Part shown: positions 30,089 to 39,235 of the stretch, one piece after another
Position numbering within the stretch: position 1 is the first letter of the stretch
How the letters are laid out: each line of letters starts with the position of its first letter
Source of the DNA: Deinococcus hopiensis KR-140
GTDB taxonomy: Bacteria > Deinococcota > Deinococci > Deinococcales > Deinococcaceae
Assembly (NCBI GenBank): GCA_943327755.2
Contig: CALPYF020000020.1
Span: forward strand, 14,674-78,673
Length of the DNA: 64,000 nucleotides
Direction: 5' to 3'
Notes under the pieces: model-generated
The model's database searches: none
Told to the model about the DNA's origin: nothing
The model's input: only the letters and a program-made list of their open reading frames with translations
Made by a program: the position numbers and the translations under genes

Positions 30089-30703
30089 TTACCCGCGTTC
30101 GCGTTCGCGCAGGATCAGCTGGATGAGGCCCATCAGGACCAGTTCGTCGTCCTGCCCGGCGCGCGGCTGCAACTCCTCGACGGTGAAGCGGCGCGCCATG
30201 AAGCTGCGTTTCTTGTGCACGCGGTACGCCGCCTGCCCGCCCGTGTCGGTGACGGTGTACGTGGGGTTCACGAGGTAGTCGAAGCCCATGGCGATGAAAT
30301 CCCCGACGAATGGAATGGCGTCCAGCGCGCCCTCGATCAGGCCCAGCCAGGGGTGGTCGTCGCGGATGGCGAAGCGGGGTTCGCCGTTCGGGCCGAGCAG
30401 GTCGTACCCGGCGGCCCACAGGGTCCGCATGCCCTGTGCCTGGAGGGCGCCGACGGGCGTGCCGTCCATCCGTTCGATCAGGCGTGACGCCTTCCAGTCG
30501 AGTGCGCCCGCGAGGAAGCCCTTGGCTTTCATGCGGTGCGTCTGGACCTGTTTCTGCTCGTCGCGGTAGATGCGGACCTCGTCGCGGACGCTGAAGGTCT
30601 TCTCCTTGACGACTGCGACGAGCTGGCCGCGCGCATCGGTGACGCGTAGTTCGGTGAAGAGACTGAATTTGAATTCCAGTGTCAGGGGGAAGGCGAGGCT
30701 CAT
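30089..30703 (-). CDS. LURP-one-related (Tubby-like) family protein
   Basis: A 204-residue protein from ATG 30701-30703 (MSLAFPLTLEFKFSLFTELRV). It has alternating beta-strand patterns including DARGQLVAVVKEKTFSVRDEVRIY and a central hydrophobic helix (IEGALDAIPFVGDFIAMGFDYLV), typical of LURP-one/Tub_2 phospholipid-scramblase-like folds. The function in bacteria is unknown. It begins 17 nt downstream of the fmt stop region in the same direction, so it belongs to the def-fmt transcription unit. Confidence 0.65.
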   Translation of the reverse strand: MSLAFPLTLEFKFSLFTELRVTDARGQLVAVVKEKTFSVRDEVRIYRDEQKQVQTHRMKAKGFLAGALDWKASRLIERMDGTPVGALQAQGMRTLWAAGYDLLGPNGEPRFAIRDDHPWLGLIEGALDAIPFVGDFIAMGFDYLVNPTYTVTDTGGQAAYRVHKKRSFMARRFTVEELQPRAGQDDELVLMGLIQLILRERERG

Positions 30704-30719
30704 GCCCCCGGGTACGGGC

Positions 30720-31673
30720 TCAGCTTGGGGTCGGTTCCCACAGGTCAAGGCGGGTGCCGGGTTTGATTCCAGCCCCCTGCGCCCAGGTGTGCGCGGCCTG
30801 CGCCTTGCGCGCCTCGGGCTGCACGGTGCGGATCAGCACGGCGCCCTCCTGCGCGGCGACGGTCAGGCCGTCCTCGCTGACGCCCAGCACCTCGCCCGGC
30901 TGGCCGGACCTGGCCGTGACGCTCAGGCCGCCGAGTTTCAGGCGGGCGCCGCCCAGGAACGCGGTCGTCTGCGGCCAAGCGGCCACACCCCGGGAGCGGT
31001 TCACGATCTGCGCGGCGGTGTCGGTCCAGCGGACGAAGCCGTCCTCCTTGACCAGCATGGGCGCGTGCGTGGCGAGCGCCTCGTCCTGCGGGGTGGGGGA
31101 GAGGCCGTCCAGGTCGGAGAGCGCCTGCACGATCAGCCGCGACGCCTGCGTGCTCAGGGCGTCCGCCAGGTCGAGGCTGGTCCACTCGGGCACAACCGGC
31201 AGCGCCTCCTGAAGCAGGACCGGGCCGGTGTCCATGCCCTCGTCGGTCTGCATGATCGTGGTGCCCGTCACCGCCTCGCCGTTGATCAGCGCCCACTGGA
31301 TCGGCGCGGAGCCCCGGTACGCGGGCAGCAGGCTAGTGTGCGTGTTCAGGAAGCCGTACCGGGGCACCTCCAGCACGCTGAGGGGCAGGATCTTCCCGTA
31401 CGCGCAGGTGACCGCCACGTCCGCGCCGGACTCGCGCAGCGTCGCCTCGAACGCCGCGTTCCCCCGCAGCTTCTTGGGCTGCGCGAGGGGCAGGCCCAGT
31501 TCCGCCGCGCGGGCCGCGACGGGCGGCGGCGTCAGCTTCAGGCCGCGCCCCACCGGCTTGTCCGGCTGCGCCACGACCAGCACCACCTCAAAGCGCTCGC
31601 GGATGGCGTCCAGCACCGGCAGCGCGAACGCGGGCGACCCGAAGAATGCCACGCGCGGCCCGCCGCCGGTCAA
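30720..31673 (-). CDS. fmt: Methionyl-tRNA formyltransferase
   Basis: Formylates initiator Met-tRNA using 10-formyltetrahydrofolate. At 317 residues it has the normal length. It contains RVAFFGSPAFALPVLDAI, the loop KPVGRGLKLTPPPVA and the catalytic block with Asn, His and Asp (FLNTHTSLLPAYRGSAPIQWALINGE, then TIMQTDEGMDTG). The C-terminal tRNA-binding domain follows. It overlaps def by 4 nt, so the enzyme that adds the formyl group and the one that removes it are coupled. Confidence 0.97.
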   Translation of the reverse strand: MTGGGPRVAFFGSPAFALPVLDAIRERFEVVLVVAQPDKPVGRGLKLTPPPVAARAAELGLPLAQPKKLRGNAAFEATLRESGADVAVTCAYGKILPLSVLEVPRYGFLNTHTSLLPAYRGSAPIQWALINGEAVTGTTIMQTDEGMDTGPVLLQEALPVVPEWTSLDLADALSTQASRLIVQALSDLDGLSPTPQDEALATHAPMLVKEDGFVRWTDTAAQIVNRSRGVAAWPQTTAFLGGARLKLGGLSVTARSGQPGEVLGVSEDGLTVAAQEGAVLIRTVQPEARKAQAAHTWAQGAGIKPGTRLDLWEPTPS

Positions 31674-32323
31674 AGGCCCGCCTTGCGCTGCCGCTCGTGC
31701 GCGGCCAGATCGTTCAGGAACGTGCGGGACTTCTGCTGGATCGCCAGCAGCTCCTTGCGGTAATCCTCGGTCACCTCAGCCGGCAGTCGGTCTAGGAACA
31801 GCACGCCGTCCAGGTGATCCGCCTCGTGCTGGAACACCCGCGCCAGGAAATCATCCGCCTCGACCACACGGGCCACACCGTCCAGGTCGGTGTAGCTGAC
31901 CTGCACGGCGCGGGCGCGCGGCACGCCCTCCTCGTAGATGCCGGGAATGCTCAGGCACCCCTCCTGGTACGAGCGGTCCTTCTTCTTGTCGATGACCTTC
32001 AGCACCGGGTTGAGCATCACGAAATCACGCAGCACGCGGGACTTCAGCGGCTTCTCCTGGCCCTCGTTCTCCTCCTCGTCGTCCTCGTACTCGACCGCCA
32101 CGAACATCCGCACCGGCAGGCCGATCTGCGGCGCGGCCAGCCCCACGCCGTGCGCCTCGAACATCGTCTCCAGCATGGTGTCCGCCACCTGACGCACCGT
32201 CTGCGGATCGAAACCCGGCACGGTCAGGGTGTCGGTCGCCTGGAGGGGCTTGGCCTTGCGGCGCAGCACGGGGTCACCGTACAGGCGCAGCGGGTACACG
32301 CGGGGAGAGGCAGGGTCGCTCAC
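31670..32323 (-). CDS. def: Peptide deformylase
   Basis: Metallo-hydrolase removing the N-formyl group from nascent proteins. All three family motifs are present: GVGLAAPQIG, EGCLSIPG and QHEADHLDG, which supply the metal ligands Cys, His and His and the catalytic Glu. The 217-residue protein is longer than the E. coli enzyme because of an acidic insert (about EYEDDEEENEGQEK) after the first motif. GTG 32321-32323 has an AGGAG 5 nt upstream. Confidence 0.97.
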   Translation of the reverse strand: MSDPASPRVYPLRLYGDPVLRRKAKPLQATDTLTVPGFDPQTVRQVADTMLETMFEAHGVGLAAPQIGLPVRMFVAVEYEDDEEENEGQEKPLKSRVLRDFVMLNPVLKVIDKKKDRSYQEGCLSIPGIYEEGVPRARAVQVSYTDLDGVARVVEADDFLARVFQHEADHLDGVLFLDRLPAEVTEDYRKELLAIQQKSRTFLNDLAAHERQRKAGL

Positions 32324-32504
32324 AATACTCCTGTTTTACCAGACGCCCCCGGAAGCGACCCTGCCCTGACATCCAGATCGCGCCGGGCGGCGGGTGGGGG
32401 GAGTGTGAAGTGCGCCTTAAAGAAACCGGCCCACGGGGGTCAGGCTGAGCTGCTCAGATGACCGGACGACCCTCAAGCCCCGTCCTGCATTCAAGGAGCC
32501 CCTC

Positions 32505-33671
32505 ATGCGACCCAAGCTGCTGACCCTGACCGCCATCCTGGCCCTGACCGCACCCCTGCAATTCGCCGCCGCACAGACCGACACCACCCAGACCACCACG
32601 ACCCAGACCACGACAACGCAGACGCCCGCCGCGCTCGCCGCCGACGCCCGCGCCCTGGCCGACAAGGCCCGCGCCACCTACCCCAAGGGCAGCGCGAACA
32701 TCGACCAGACCCTCTGGAAACAGGCTGCCGCCGCCGCCGAGGCCGCTGTCGCCGCCGCGCCCGGCAACCCCGAGTACCTGAAACTCCGCGCGAACATCTA
32801 CACCGAGGTCGGCTTCTGGAAACAGGCCGAGACCACCTGGACCGCCTACTTCCAGGCCGCGCCCAGCGCCGCGCGGAACACCCCCGAAGCGAAGAGTGCC
32901 GCGGCCGTGCAGTACAACCTCGGGTACGCCGCGTACACCCGCAACCAGCCCGATCAGGCCGCGAAGTTCTTCGACACCTGCCTGACCTTCGACCCCGCCA
33001 GCGCCCCCTGCTCTACCTGGGCCGCCCGCACCGCACTCGAAGCCGGGCAGTACACCCAGGCCCGCACCCTGTACGACCGCGCGCTGACCCTGAACCCCGG
33101 CGACAAGACCCTCACGTACTTCCGCTCGCTGACCGACAAGGCCGCGCAGTACGGCCCCGCCGCCACCCGCGCCTTCAGCCGCGCCTACGGCGACCTGGAC
33201 GCCGGACGCAAAGCCCAGGCGCTCGCCGGATTCCAGGAGGCCGCCCGCAGCGCCCCCAACTTCGCCGACGCGCAGCGCGAAGCCGGACGCCTCGCCCTGG
33301 ACCTGAACGACACCCAGGCCGCGCTGGACGCGTACACGGCCCTGGGTTCCCTGCCCGGCGCGACCGCCAGCGACCGGTACAACCTCGCCCTCGCCCAGGA
33401 AGCCCAGACGTACGGCCTCCAGGCCGTCCGCACCTACCGCGCCGCGTACACCAAGTACGCCGCCGGGGACAAGACCGCCGCCGAGGCCGGCTTCCAGGCC
33501 GCCACCACCCAGAACCCCAAATACGCCAAAGCCTGGGCGTGGCTGGGCCGCACCCGCTACGAACGCAAGGACTACCCCGGCGCGACCGCCGCATACACCC
33601 AGGCCGTCGCCCTGGACCCCACCGACAAGAGCAGTGCCTACTACCTGAAACTCGCCCAGCAGGGCAAATAA
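32505..33671 (+). CDS. Secreted TPR-repeat protein
   Basis: A 388-residue exported protein. A signal peptide (cut near QFAAA) precedes a short Thr/Gln-rich tract (TDTTQTTTT type). At least six tetratricopeptide-like repeats follow, for example LWKQAAAAAEAAVAAAPGNPEY, QYTQARTLYDRALTLNPGD and DYPGATAAYTQAVALDPTD. It is a scaffold for protein-protein contacts at the cell surface or in the periplasm. AAGGAG precedes the ATG. The 181 bp between this gene and def carry both divergent promoters; I could not fix hexamers there. A 9-bp hairpin follows. Confidence 0.82.
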   Translation: MRPKLLTLTAILALTAPLQFAAAQTDTTQTTTTQTTTTQTPAALAADARALADKARATYPKGSANIDQTLWKQAAAAAEAAVAAAPGNPEYLKLRANIYTEVGFWKQAETTWTAYFQAAPSAARNTPEAKSAAAVQYNLGYAAYTRNQPDQAAKFFDTCLTFDPASAPCSTWAARTALEAGQYTQARTLYDRALTLNPGDKTLTYFRSLTDKAAQYGPAATRAFSRAYGDLDAGRKAQALAGFQEAARSAPNFADAQREAGRLALDLNDTQAALDAYTALGSLPGATASDRYNLALAQEAQTYGLQAVRTYRAAYTKYAAGDKTAAEAGFQAATTQNPKYAKAWAWLGRTRYERKDYPGATAAYTQAVALDPTDKSSAYYLKLAQQGK

Positions 33672-33685
33672 CGTCGGAAGGAAAA

Positions 33686-33709
33686 CGGCCCCCTCAGCGC
33701 AGGGGGCCG
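33686..33709. terminator. Bidirectional terminator
   Basis: CGGCCCCCT (33686-33694) and AGGGGGCCG (33701-33709) form a 9-bp stem with a 6-nt loop between the convergent TPR and GTPase genes. On the minus side a TTTTCC follows. Confidence 0.65.
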
Positions 33710-33718
33710 CTTCGCCGT

Positions 33719-34696
33719 TCAGTCCGGGATGAGGTCGTGCGGGTCGGGCGTCAGGCACGCGGCCCACGCGGCCTCGAACTCCGCGCGGTCCAGGCCCCGG
33801 CCGATCACCACGAGTTCGGACGTACCGTCACCAGCCTCCCAGGCGTCGGCGGTGAACAGGTCCCGCACCGCCTGGAACAGGATGCGCTGCGGGTACCCGA
33901 ACAGGTCGAGGAAGCCCTTGGCACGCAGGACCTCCGCCGGGCGGGACAGCAGGTAGTCGGTCATGAAGCGCTGCCACGCGTAAGGGTCCAGGGGGCGGTC
34001 GGCGCGCAGCGTGAAGGACTTCAGGCCCGGCGTGTGCACCGCGCGGGTATCCACGCCGTCCAGCACGCGCGGGTCGAAGTCGTCGCGGGCCAGCAGCGCT
34101 TCAGCGTCAACCTGCCCCTGCTCCACTCGTTTGATGTCGGCCAGGGGATTCACACCGCGCAGCACGCCCTGCGCGTGATCCAGCAGTGCCGGGTCGGCCA
34201 GGTCGGTCTTGTTCAGCACGACCACGTTCGCGTACGCCAGCTGCCGCGCCGCCTCCGGATGCTCCCGCAGCGTCTGGAGGGCGTGCCGGGCGTCCACGAC
34301 CGCCACGAGCGTCGTCACGCGGAACGCCGCGCGCACCGAGCGTTCCAGCAGCGTCGTCAGGACCGGCGTCGGGTCGGCCACCCCGCTCAGCTCCACGATC
34401 ACCGCGTCCGGTTTCTGCTCGCGCATGGCGATCGTCACCAGCGCCCGCAGCAGATCGTCGCGGCCCGTGCAGCACAGGCACCCGGCCGTCAGTTCCGTCA
34501 CGTCGTCCTGCAGCCGCTCAATCAGGCTGCCGTCCACGCCCTGCGCGCCGAACTCGTTCACGATCACACCCAGCCGGTGCGGCAACGACCGGATCAGATG
34601 ATTCACCAGCGTCGTCTTCCCGGCCCCCAGAAAGCCGCCCACCACCACCACAGGAATCCGGTCATCCGGCCGCGCACTCGTCATGCCGCGCAGCAT
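33719..34696 (-). CDS. CobW/COG0523 family GTPase (metallochaperone)
   Basis: G3E-type GTPase of 325 residues, probably delivering zinc or another metal to client proteins. Walker A is GGFLGAGKTTLVNHL, the metal-binding GCLCC motif is present (LTAGCLCCTGRDD), and the guanine-specificity NKTD occurs in VVVLNKTDLADP. The C-terminal CobW_C domain includes FDPRVLDGVDTRAVHT and a YGYPQRILFQ-like segment. The metal cannot be told from the sequence; the cobalamin genes of this window are about 18 kb away, so a role with cobalt is not implied. ATG at 34694-34696 or 34682-34684. Confidence 0.9.
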   Translation of the reverse strand: MLRGMTSARPDDRIPVVVVGGFLGAGKTTLVNHLIRSLPHRLGVIVNEFGAQGVDGSLIERLQDDVTELTAGCLCCTGRDDLLRALVTIAMREQKPDAVIVELSGVADPTPVLTTLLERSVRAAFRVTTLVAVVDARHALQTLREHPEAARQLAYANVVVLNKTDLADPALLDHAQGVLRGVNPLADIKRVEQGQVDAEALLARDDFDPRVLDGVDTRAVHTPGLKSFTLRADRPLDPYAWQRFMTDYLLSRPAEVLRAKGFLDLFGYPQRILFQAVRDLFTADAWEAGDGTSELVVIGRGLDRAEFEAAWAACLTPDPHDLIPD

Positions 34697-34742
34697 ACGA
34701 GGTGACCGGCGCGGGAAATGGAACGGGGAAGGCGGGACTCCT

Positions 34743-34880
34743 CACACGGATTCCGTCTGTTTCGTTGGCAACCCGGCAGTGCACCGGGTTGCCAACTCCA
34801 CGCCCGGAACCCGTTTCTCTCCTGCTCGCTCCGCTCGGGTTGGACGGTTTTACAAACCGTTCAACCGGAGTCCGTATCAC
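34743..34880 (-). repeat. Structured intergenic repeat, copy B (complete)
   Basis: Inverted relative to copy A. It ends in CGGATTCCGT and GGAGTCCGTAT. The right hairpin has perfect 13-bp arms at 34764-34776 and 34784-34796, with a sequence unlike copy A. The left hairpin is at 34838-34866. It lies between the CobW-type GTPase and ABC exporter start codons. Confidence 0.8.
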
Positions 34881-34902
34881 AGGTGCGGGCGCGCGGGTGG
34901 CG

Positions 34903-34908
34903 TAGCCT
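34903..34908 (+). promoter_or_regulatory. -10 box of leaderless ABC exporter transcript
   Basis: TAGCCT, 7 nt before ATG 34916, no ribosome site. Confidence 0.45.
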
Positions 34909-34915
34909 CGCCCGT

Positions 34916-36676
34916 ATGCCTGCCCCGAGTCCGTCCGTGTTGCGCCGCCTGTACGGGCTGCTCAGTCCATACAGGCGCACGGTGACCGTGGGGTTGCTGC
35001 TGTTGCTGGGGAGCGTGGCGGCGGAACTGTACCCGCCGCTCGTGTGGATTCGCGTGGTGGATCACGGCATTCCGGAGCGGGACTGGACGTTCATCGGGTG
35101 GCAGCTGGTCCTGCTGGTGGCGGTGTTCGGGGTGCAGCAGGGCCTGTCCGCGTGGCGGGGGCTGCTGCTGGAGCGGGCCGGGCAGGCGTTCACGCGCGAC
35201 CTGCGCCTCACGCTGTACCGGAAGTTGCAGGGGCAGTCGGCGGCGTACTTCGAGGGGCAGCGCACCGGCGACCTGATCGCCCGCGTGACCGGGGACGTGG
35301 ACGCGCTGCAGGACGTGCTGGTGCGCGGCACGGACGCCGTGCTGGCGAACGCCCTGCGATTGATCGGGGTGATCGGGATCTTCATCGCGCTGCAACCGCT
35401 GCTGGGCGTTCTGACGACCCTGCCGATGATCGCCGTGGCGCTGATGCTGCGCCGCTACGCGCGCACGGTGCGGCCTGCGTACCGCGCCGCGCGCGCCCGT
35501 CTGGGGGACCTGAGCGCGCTGATCACGGACCGCCTGAGCGGCATCCGCGTCGTGCAGGGCTTCGCGCGCGAGGACGCCGAGGCCGACCGCATCCGCGCCC
35601 TGGGCGACGAGCTGTACGCCGAAGGCGTGAAGGCCGTCACCATCCGCAACCGCGCCTTCCCCCGCGCGCGCTTCGTGGGGAACCTGGGGAACGTGATCAT
35701 GCTGGGCGGCGGCGCGTGGCTGATCATGGCCGGGCAGTTCACGCTCGGCGGTCTCCTCGCGTACCGGGGGTACGGGCGGTACTTCTACGGTCCGATCGAC
35801 GACCTCGTGAACATCGGCGACCTGCTCCAGCGGGCCGAGGCGAGCGGACGGCGGGTGTTCGAGGTGCTCGACGCGCCCGTCCCCGTGCAGGACCGGCACG
35901 GCGCGCAGCCCCTGCCGCAACCCGTGCGGGGCGACCTGCGGTTCGAGAACGTCACCTTCGGGTACGACCCCGCCCGGCCCATCCTGCGGGACGTCACGCT
36001 GCACATCCCCGCCGGGCAGCGCGTCGCCCTCCTCGGCGAGAGCGGCGCGGGCAAAAGCACCCTCCTGGCCCTCGTCACCCGCACCTTCGACCCGCAACAG
36101 GGCCGCGTGACGCTCGACGGGCACGACCTGCGCGACCTCACCCTACGCAGCCTGCGCGAGAACGCCGCCGTCATGGCGCAGGACACCTTCCTGTTCCACG
36201 ACACCGTGCTGAACAACGTCCGCTACGCCCGCCCGGACGCTTCGGGCGCCGAGGTCGAGGCCGCCCTGCGCGCCGCGCACGCCCACACCTTCGTGCACGC
36301 GCTCCCCGAGGGCCTCCAGACGGTCGTGGGGGAACGCGGCGTGCGGCTCAGCGGCGGGCAACGCCAGCGGCTCTCCATCGCCCGTACGCTGCTGGCCCGG
36401 CCCAGCCTCCTGCTGCTCGACGAACCCACCAGCGCCGTCGACGCCGAAAGCGAAACCCAGGTCGTCGCCGCCCTGGACGAACTCACGCGCGGCCGCACCG
36501 CGCTGATCGTCACGCACCGCCCCAGCCTCGCCCGCACCGCCGACCGCGTCATCGTCCTCGCAGGGGGGAGGGTCGTCGAGGACGGCCACCCTGACACCCT
36601 CCGCAGACGCGGCGGCGCGTACGCCAAGCTGGAACGCCAGATGGGCGGCGAGCTCAGGCCCGAGGTGACGGGCTGA
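34916..36676 (+). CDS. ABC exporter (fused membrane and ATPase domains)
   Basis: Half-size multidrug/lipid-type ABC transporter, 586 residues, active as a dimer. Six membrane helices in the N-terminal half (from TVTVGLLLLLGSVAAEL to NVIMLGGGAWLIMAG) are followed by the nucleotide-binding domain. Walker A is LLGESGAGKSTLL, the signature RLSGGQRQRLSIAR, Walker B LLLLDEPTSAVD, and the switch His is in IVTHRPSLA. The substrate is unknown. The frame is open further upstream (through repeat copy B), but ATG 34916 has a TAGCCT box at leaderless distance and fits the family. Confidence 0.93.
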   Translation: MPAPSPSVLRRLYGLLSPYRRTVTVGLLLLLGSVAAELYPPLVWIRVVDHGIPERDWTFIGWQLVLLVAVFGVQQGLSAWRGLLLERAGQAFTRDLRLTLYRKLQGQSAAYFEGQRTGDLIARVTGDVDALQDVLVRGTDAVLANALRLIGVIGIFIALQPLLGVLTTLPMIAVALMLRRYARTVRPAYRAARARLGDLSALITDRLSGIRVVQGFAREDAEADRIRALGDELYAEGVKAVTIRNRAFPRARFVGNLGNVIMLGGGAWLIMAGQFTLGGLLAYRGYGRYFYGPIDDLVNIGDLLQRAEASGRRVFEVLDAPVPVQDRHGAQPLPQPVRGDLRFENVTFGYDPARPILRDVTLHIPAGQRVALLGESGAGKSTLLALVTRTFDPQQGRVTLDGHDLRDLTLRSLRENAAVMAQDTFLFHDTVLNNVRYARPDASGAEVEAALRAAHAHTFVHALPEGLQTVVGERGVRLSGGQRQRLSIARTLLARPSLLLLDEPTSAVDAESETQVVAALDELTRGRTALIVTHRPSLARTADRVIVLAGGRVVEDGHPDTLRRRGGAYAKLERQMGGELRPEVTG

Positions 36677-36679
36677 CCC

Positions 36680-39196
36680 CTACAGCCCGCCTCTGGGGTT
36701 CACGTCCACCCTGATTTTGGCTTTCCAGGTGCGGGTGTCGAGGATGCGCAGGAGTTCGCCGAGGCGGGTGTCGTTCCGGGCGCGCAGGAAGAGGTGGTAG
36801 GGGTAGACGCCGCGCACGCGGGCGACCGGGCTGGGCGCGGGGCCGAGGACCTCGTGGGCGGTGGCGCCGGCGCCGTGGAGGGCGTCGGCGAGGTCCTGCG
36901 CGGCAGCCTGGGCCTTGTGCTGGTCGCGGGCGCTGATTTCGATCTGTGCGAGGCGGGCGTGGGGGGGGTAGTTCAGGGCGGCGCGGGCGCGTTCCTCGGC
37001 GGCGGGGTACGCGAGGGTGTCGCGGCCGTCGACCATGACTTTCAGGGCGGGGTGGTCGGCCTGGAAGGTCTGCACGAGCAGCATGGGGGCGCGGGTGGGG
37101 TGCCATTCGGCGAGCTGCCGCAGCAGGCGGTGGTAGCGTTCCGAGGCGCGGAAGTCGCTGACGTTCAGCCACGTGTCGGCCAGGGTGACGCCGATCAGGG
37201 CGAGGTCCGGCGGCGGTTCGTGTGACAGCAGGAGTTGCGTGCCGATGACGACGCCGCTCTCGCCGCGCATCAGGGGCGTGAGGTCGTCCTGGCGGTCCCT
37301 GTCGAGGCGGTAGACGGGGAAGCCGGGGAGGAGTTTCTGTACTTCCTGCGCGATCCATTCGGTGCCGGGGCCGCGCGCCTGCCACATGGGGTCGCCGCAC
37401 TGGTCGCAGCGTTCGGGGATGGGCTGGTGGTACCCGCACTGGTGGCAGGTCAGTTGCCGCCCCTCGCGGTGGAAGCGCAGCGGCACGTCGCAGTTGCGGC
37501 ACTGCGGGGTGTGGTCGCAGCCCGGGCAGCGCAGCAGGGCGCTGTACCCGCGTCGGGGCGCGAGCAGGGCCGCCTGACGGCCGCGTTCCTGCACCTGCCG
37601 CAGCACGCGGGCGAGGTCGTGACTGAGGGGGTAGCCCTGGTCCCCGAGGCGCAGGTGCACGCTGGACAGCGGCCCCAGTTCGGGCTGCTCGGGCGGATTG
37701 GCGTAGTCCACGACGTGGACGCGGGCGCGCGGTGGTGGGAGGATCGCGCCGGGGTGTGGGACGCTCTCGGCGGCGGGCGTGGTGCCCACGAGGGCCAGGG
37801 CGGCGTCGTGCGTGGCGGCGAGGCGCGTGGCGAGGTCCGGCAGGAACGCGCGGCTGCCGCTCAGGAGCTTGTGCGCGTCGCTGGCCTCCTCCAGCACGAT
37901 GATCAGCGCGAGGTCGTCCAGCGGGGCGGCCAGCGCGTGCCCGCTGCCGATGACGAGCCGGGCCTCGCCCGTGCGGATGAGGTGCCAAGTGTGGGCGCGC
38001 TGCGGTTCGCTGAGGGTGCCGGTCAGCTGCGCGGCCCGCGTGCCCGCGTGCGTGGCGAGGCCGGAGAGGCCCTCCCAGGCGCGGCGCAGCGTGGCGTGGT
38101 CCGGCGCGAGGACGAGCACGCCCCGCCCCTGCGTGAGGAGTCGCGTGACGCGCGGGGCGAGCAGCGCGAACCGCGCGCGGGCGCGGCCCCCGTGCAGCCG
38201 CCACACGGGCGCTTCCGGCAGCGGGTCGGGCGTCCCGGCGGGGTCGGGCTGCGGCCAGGGTTCCGGCAGGGCGGGTGGGGGCTGCGGCACCTCGATGGTG
38301 TCGGCCCAGCCGCGCAGGGCCAGCGTGCCCGCCTGCGTGGGCGTCAGCGGCACCCCGTCCGCCGAGGCGCTGTTCGCCCACGCGGCGTACGTGTCCACCG
38401 GGCCGTGCTCGTGCAGCCACGTCCAGGCGGGCGGCGCGGGGGCATCGACCAGCGTGTACGCCGCGCCGCCCGCGTTCAGGGCCGCCGTCACCACGCCGCT
38501 ACTGACGCCCGCGCCCTTCGCCCAGGCGCTCAGGGTGTCGCAGGGGCCATGTTCCGCGAGCCACGCGGTGGCCTGCGCCTGCTTCGCCGTCAGGCCCGCC
38601 GGGGCCGGGGTCACGGCGCTCAGGACCGTCGCGGTGCGGCTGGCGGGCGGCACCGCGTCCAGGGGGCGGGCGGCGACCGCGCCGCGCATGCGGGGGCGGG
38701 GCGTGAAGCGTTCCTCCAGCAGGCCCTGCTCGCGGATGGCGTCCAGCAGCGCGTCCGGGAACGCCCCGGCGTCCGTCCAGCGTTCGGTGGGCGGGCGGCG
38801 CGCGAACATGCTCAGGTCCGCGCCCTCCACCGCGCGCACCATGTGGGTCACCTCGGCCTGCCAGCCCACGCCCAGCAGGTCGCCCCAGATCAGCCCGGCG
38901 GGAATGCGGGCGTCCGCCGCCCAGCCCTGCACGCCCGTCACGGTCGCCGGGGTCACCCAGGGGCAACCGGGGTCGTCCAGGACGTGCACGGCCTCCCGCA
39001 GGCGATGCCCGCCGCGCCCGTCACCGCTGCCGACGACCAGCCCGACCTCCAGCGCGCCGCGCCACGGCACCAGCACCCGGCAGCCCACCGGCGCCGCGCC
39101 ACGCCAGCCGTGCGGCGCGGCGAAATCGCACGGCCCGATGGGCAGATTCACGACCACCAGCCAGGATTCCAGAGAGGGGGCGGCGGGCGGCGTCAT
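36680..39196 (-). CDS. priA: PriA-like primosomal protein with lost ATPase motifs
   Basis: Replication-restart protein of 838 residues. The N-terminal 3'-end-binding domain and the eight-Cys zinc module are intact (LLRCPGCDHTPQCRNC, then LTCHQCGYHQPIPERCDQCG). The Walker A expected around residue 340 is absent: the segment reads WRLHGGRARARFALL instead of a GxTGSGKT loop. The DEEH box is replaced by VLEEASDAH. Deinococcus PriA has been described as a pseudohelicase that keeps its replisome-loading function, and this copy fits that. Several Ala/Pro-rich inserts lengthen the middle. It is convergent with the ABC exporter, 3 nt from its stop. Confidence 0.9.
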   Translation of the reverse strand: MTPPAAPSLESWLVVVNLPIGPCDFAAPHGWRGAAPVGCRVLVPWRGALEVGLVVGSGDGRGGHRLREAVHVLDDPGCPWVTPATVTGVQGWAADARIPAGLIWGDLLGVGWQAEVTHMVRAVEGADLSMFARRPPTERWTDAGAFPDALLDAIREQGLLEERFTPRPRMRGAVAARPLDAVPPASRTATVLSAVTPAPAGLTAKQAQATAWLAEHGPCDTLSAWAKGAGVSSGVVTAALNAGGAAYTLVDAPAPPAWTWLHEHGPVDTYAAWANSASADGVPLTPTQAGTLALRGWADTIEVPQPPPALPEPWPQPDPAGTPDPLPEAPVWRLHGGRARARFALLAPRVTRLLTQGRGVLVLAPDHATLRRAWEGLSGLATHAGTRAAQLTGTLSEPQRAHTWHLIRTGEARLVIGSGHALAAPLDDLALIIVLEEASDAHKLLSGSRAFLPDLATRLAATHDAALALVGTTPAAESVPHPGAILPPPRARVHVVDYANPPEQPELGPLSSVHLRLGDQGYPLSHDLARVLRQVQERGRQAALLAPRRGYSALLRCPGCDHTPQCRNCDVPLRFHREGRQLTCHQCGYHQPIPERCDQCGDPMWQARGPGTEWIAQEVQKLLPGFPVYRLDRDRQDDLTPLMRGESGVVIGTQLLLSHEPPPDLALIGVTLADTWLNVSDFRASERYHRLLRQLAEWHPTRAPMLLVQTFQADHPALKVMVDGRDTLAYPAAEERARAALNYPPHARLAQIEISARDQHKAQAAAQDLADALHGAGATAHEVLGPAPSPVARVRGVYPYHLFLRARNDTRLGELLRILDTRTWKAKIRVDVNPRGGL

Positions 39197-39235
39197 CCAG
39201 CCTCCGTCCCGACCGGCGCGCCGCGCTGATCGGGG

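Noticed and set aside
32324..32504. Riboswitch or attenuator in the def/TPR gap
   Set aside because: No stable stem with a terminator tract or recognisable aptamer core could be found by eye.
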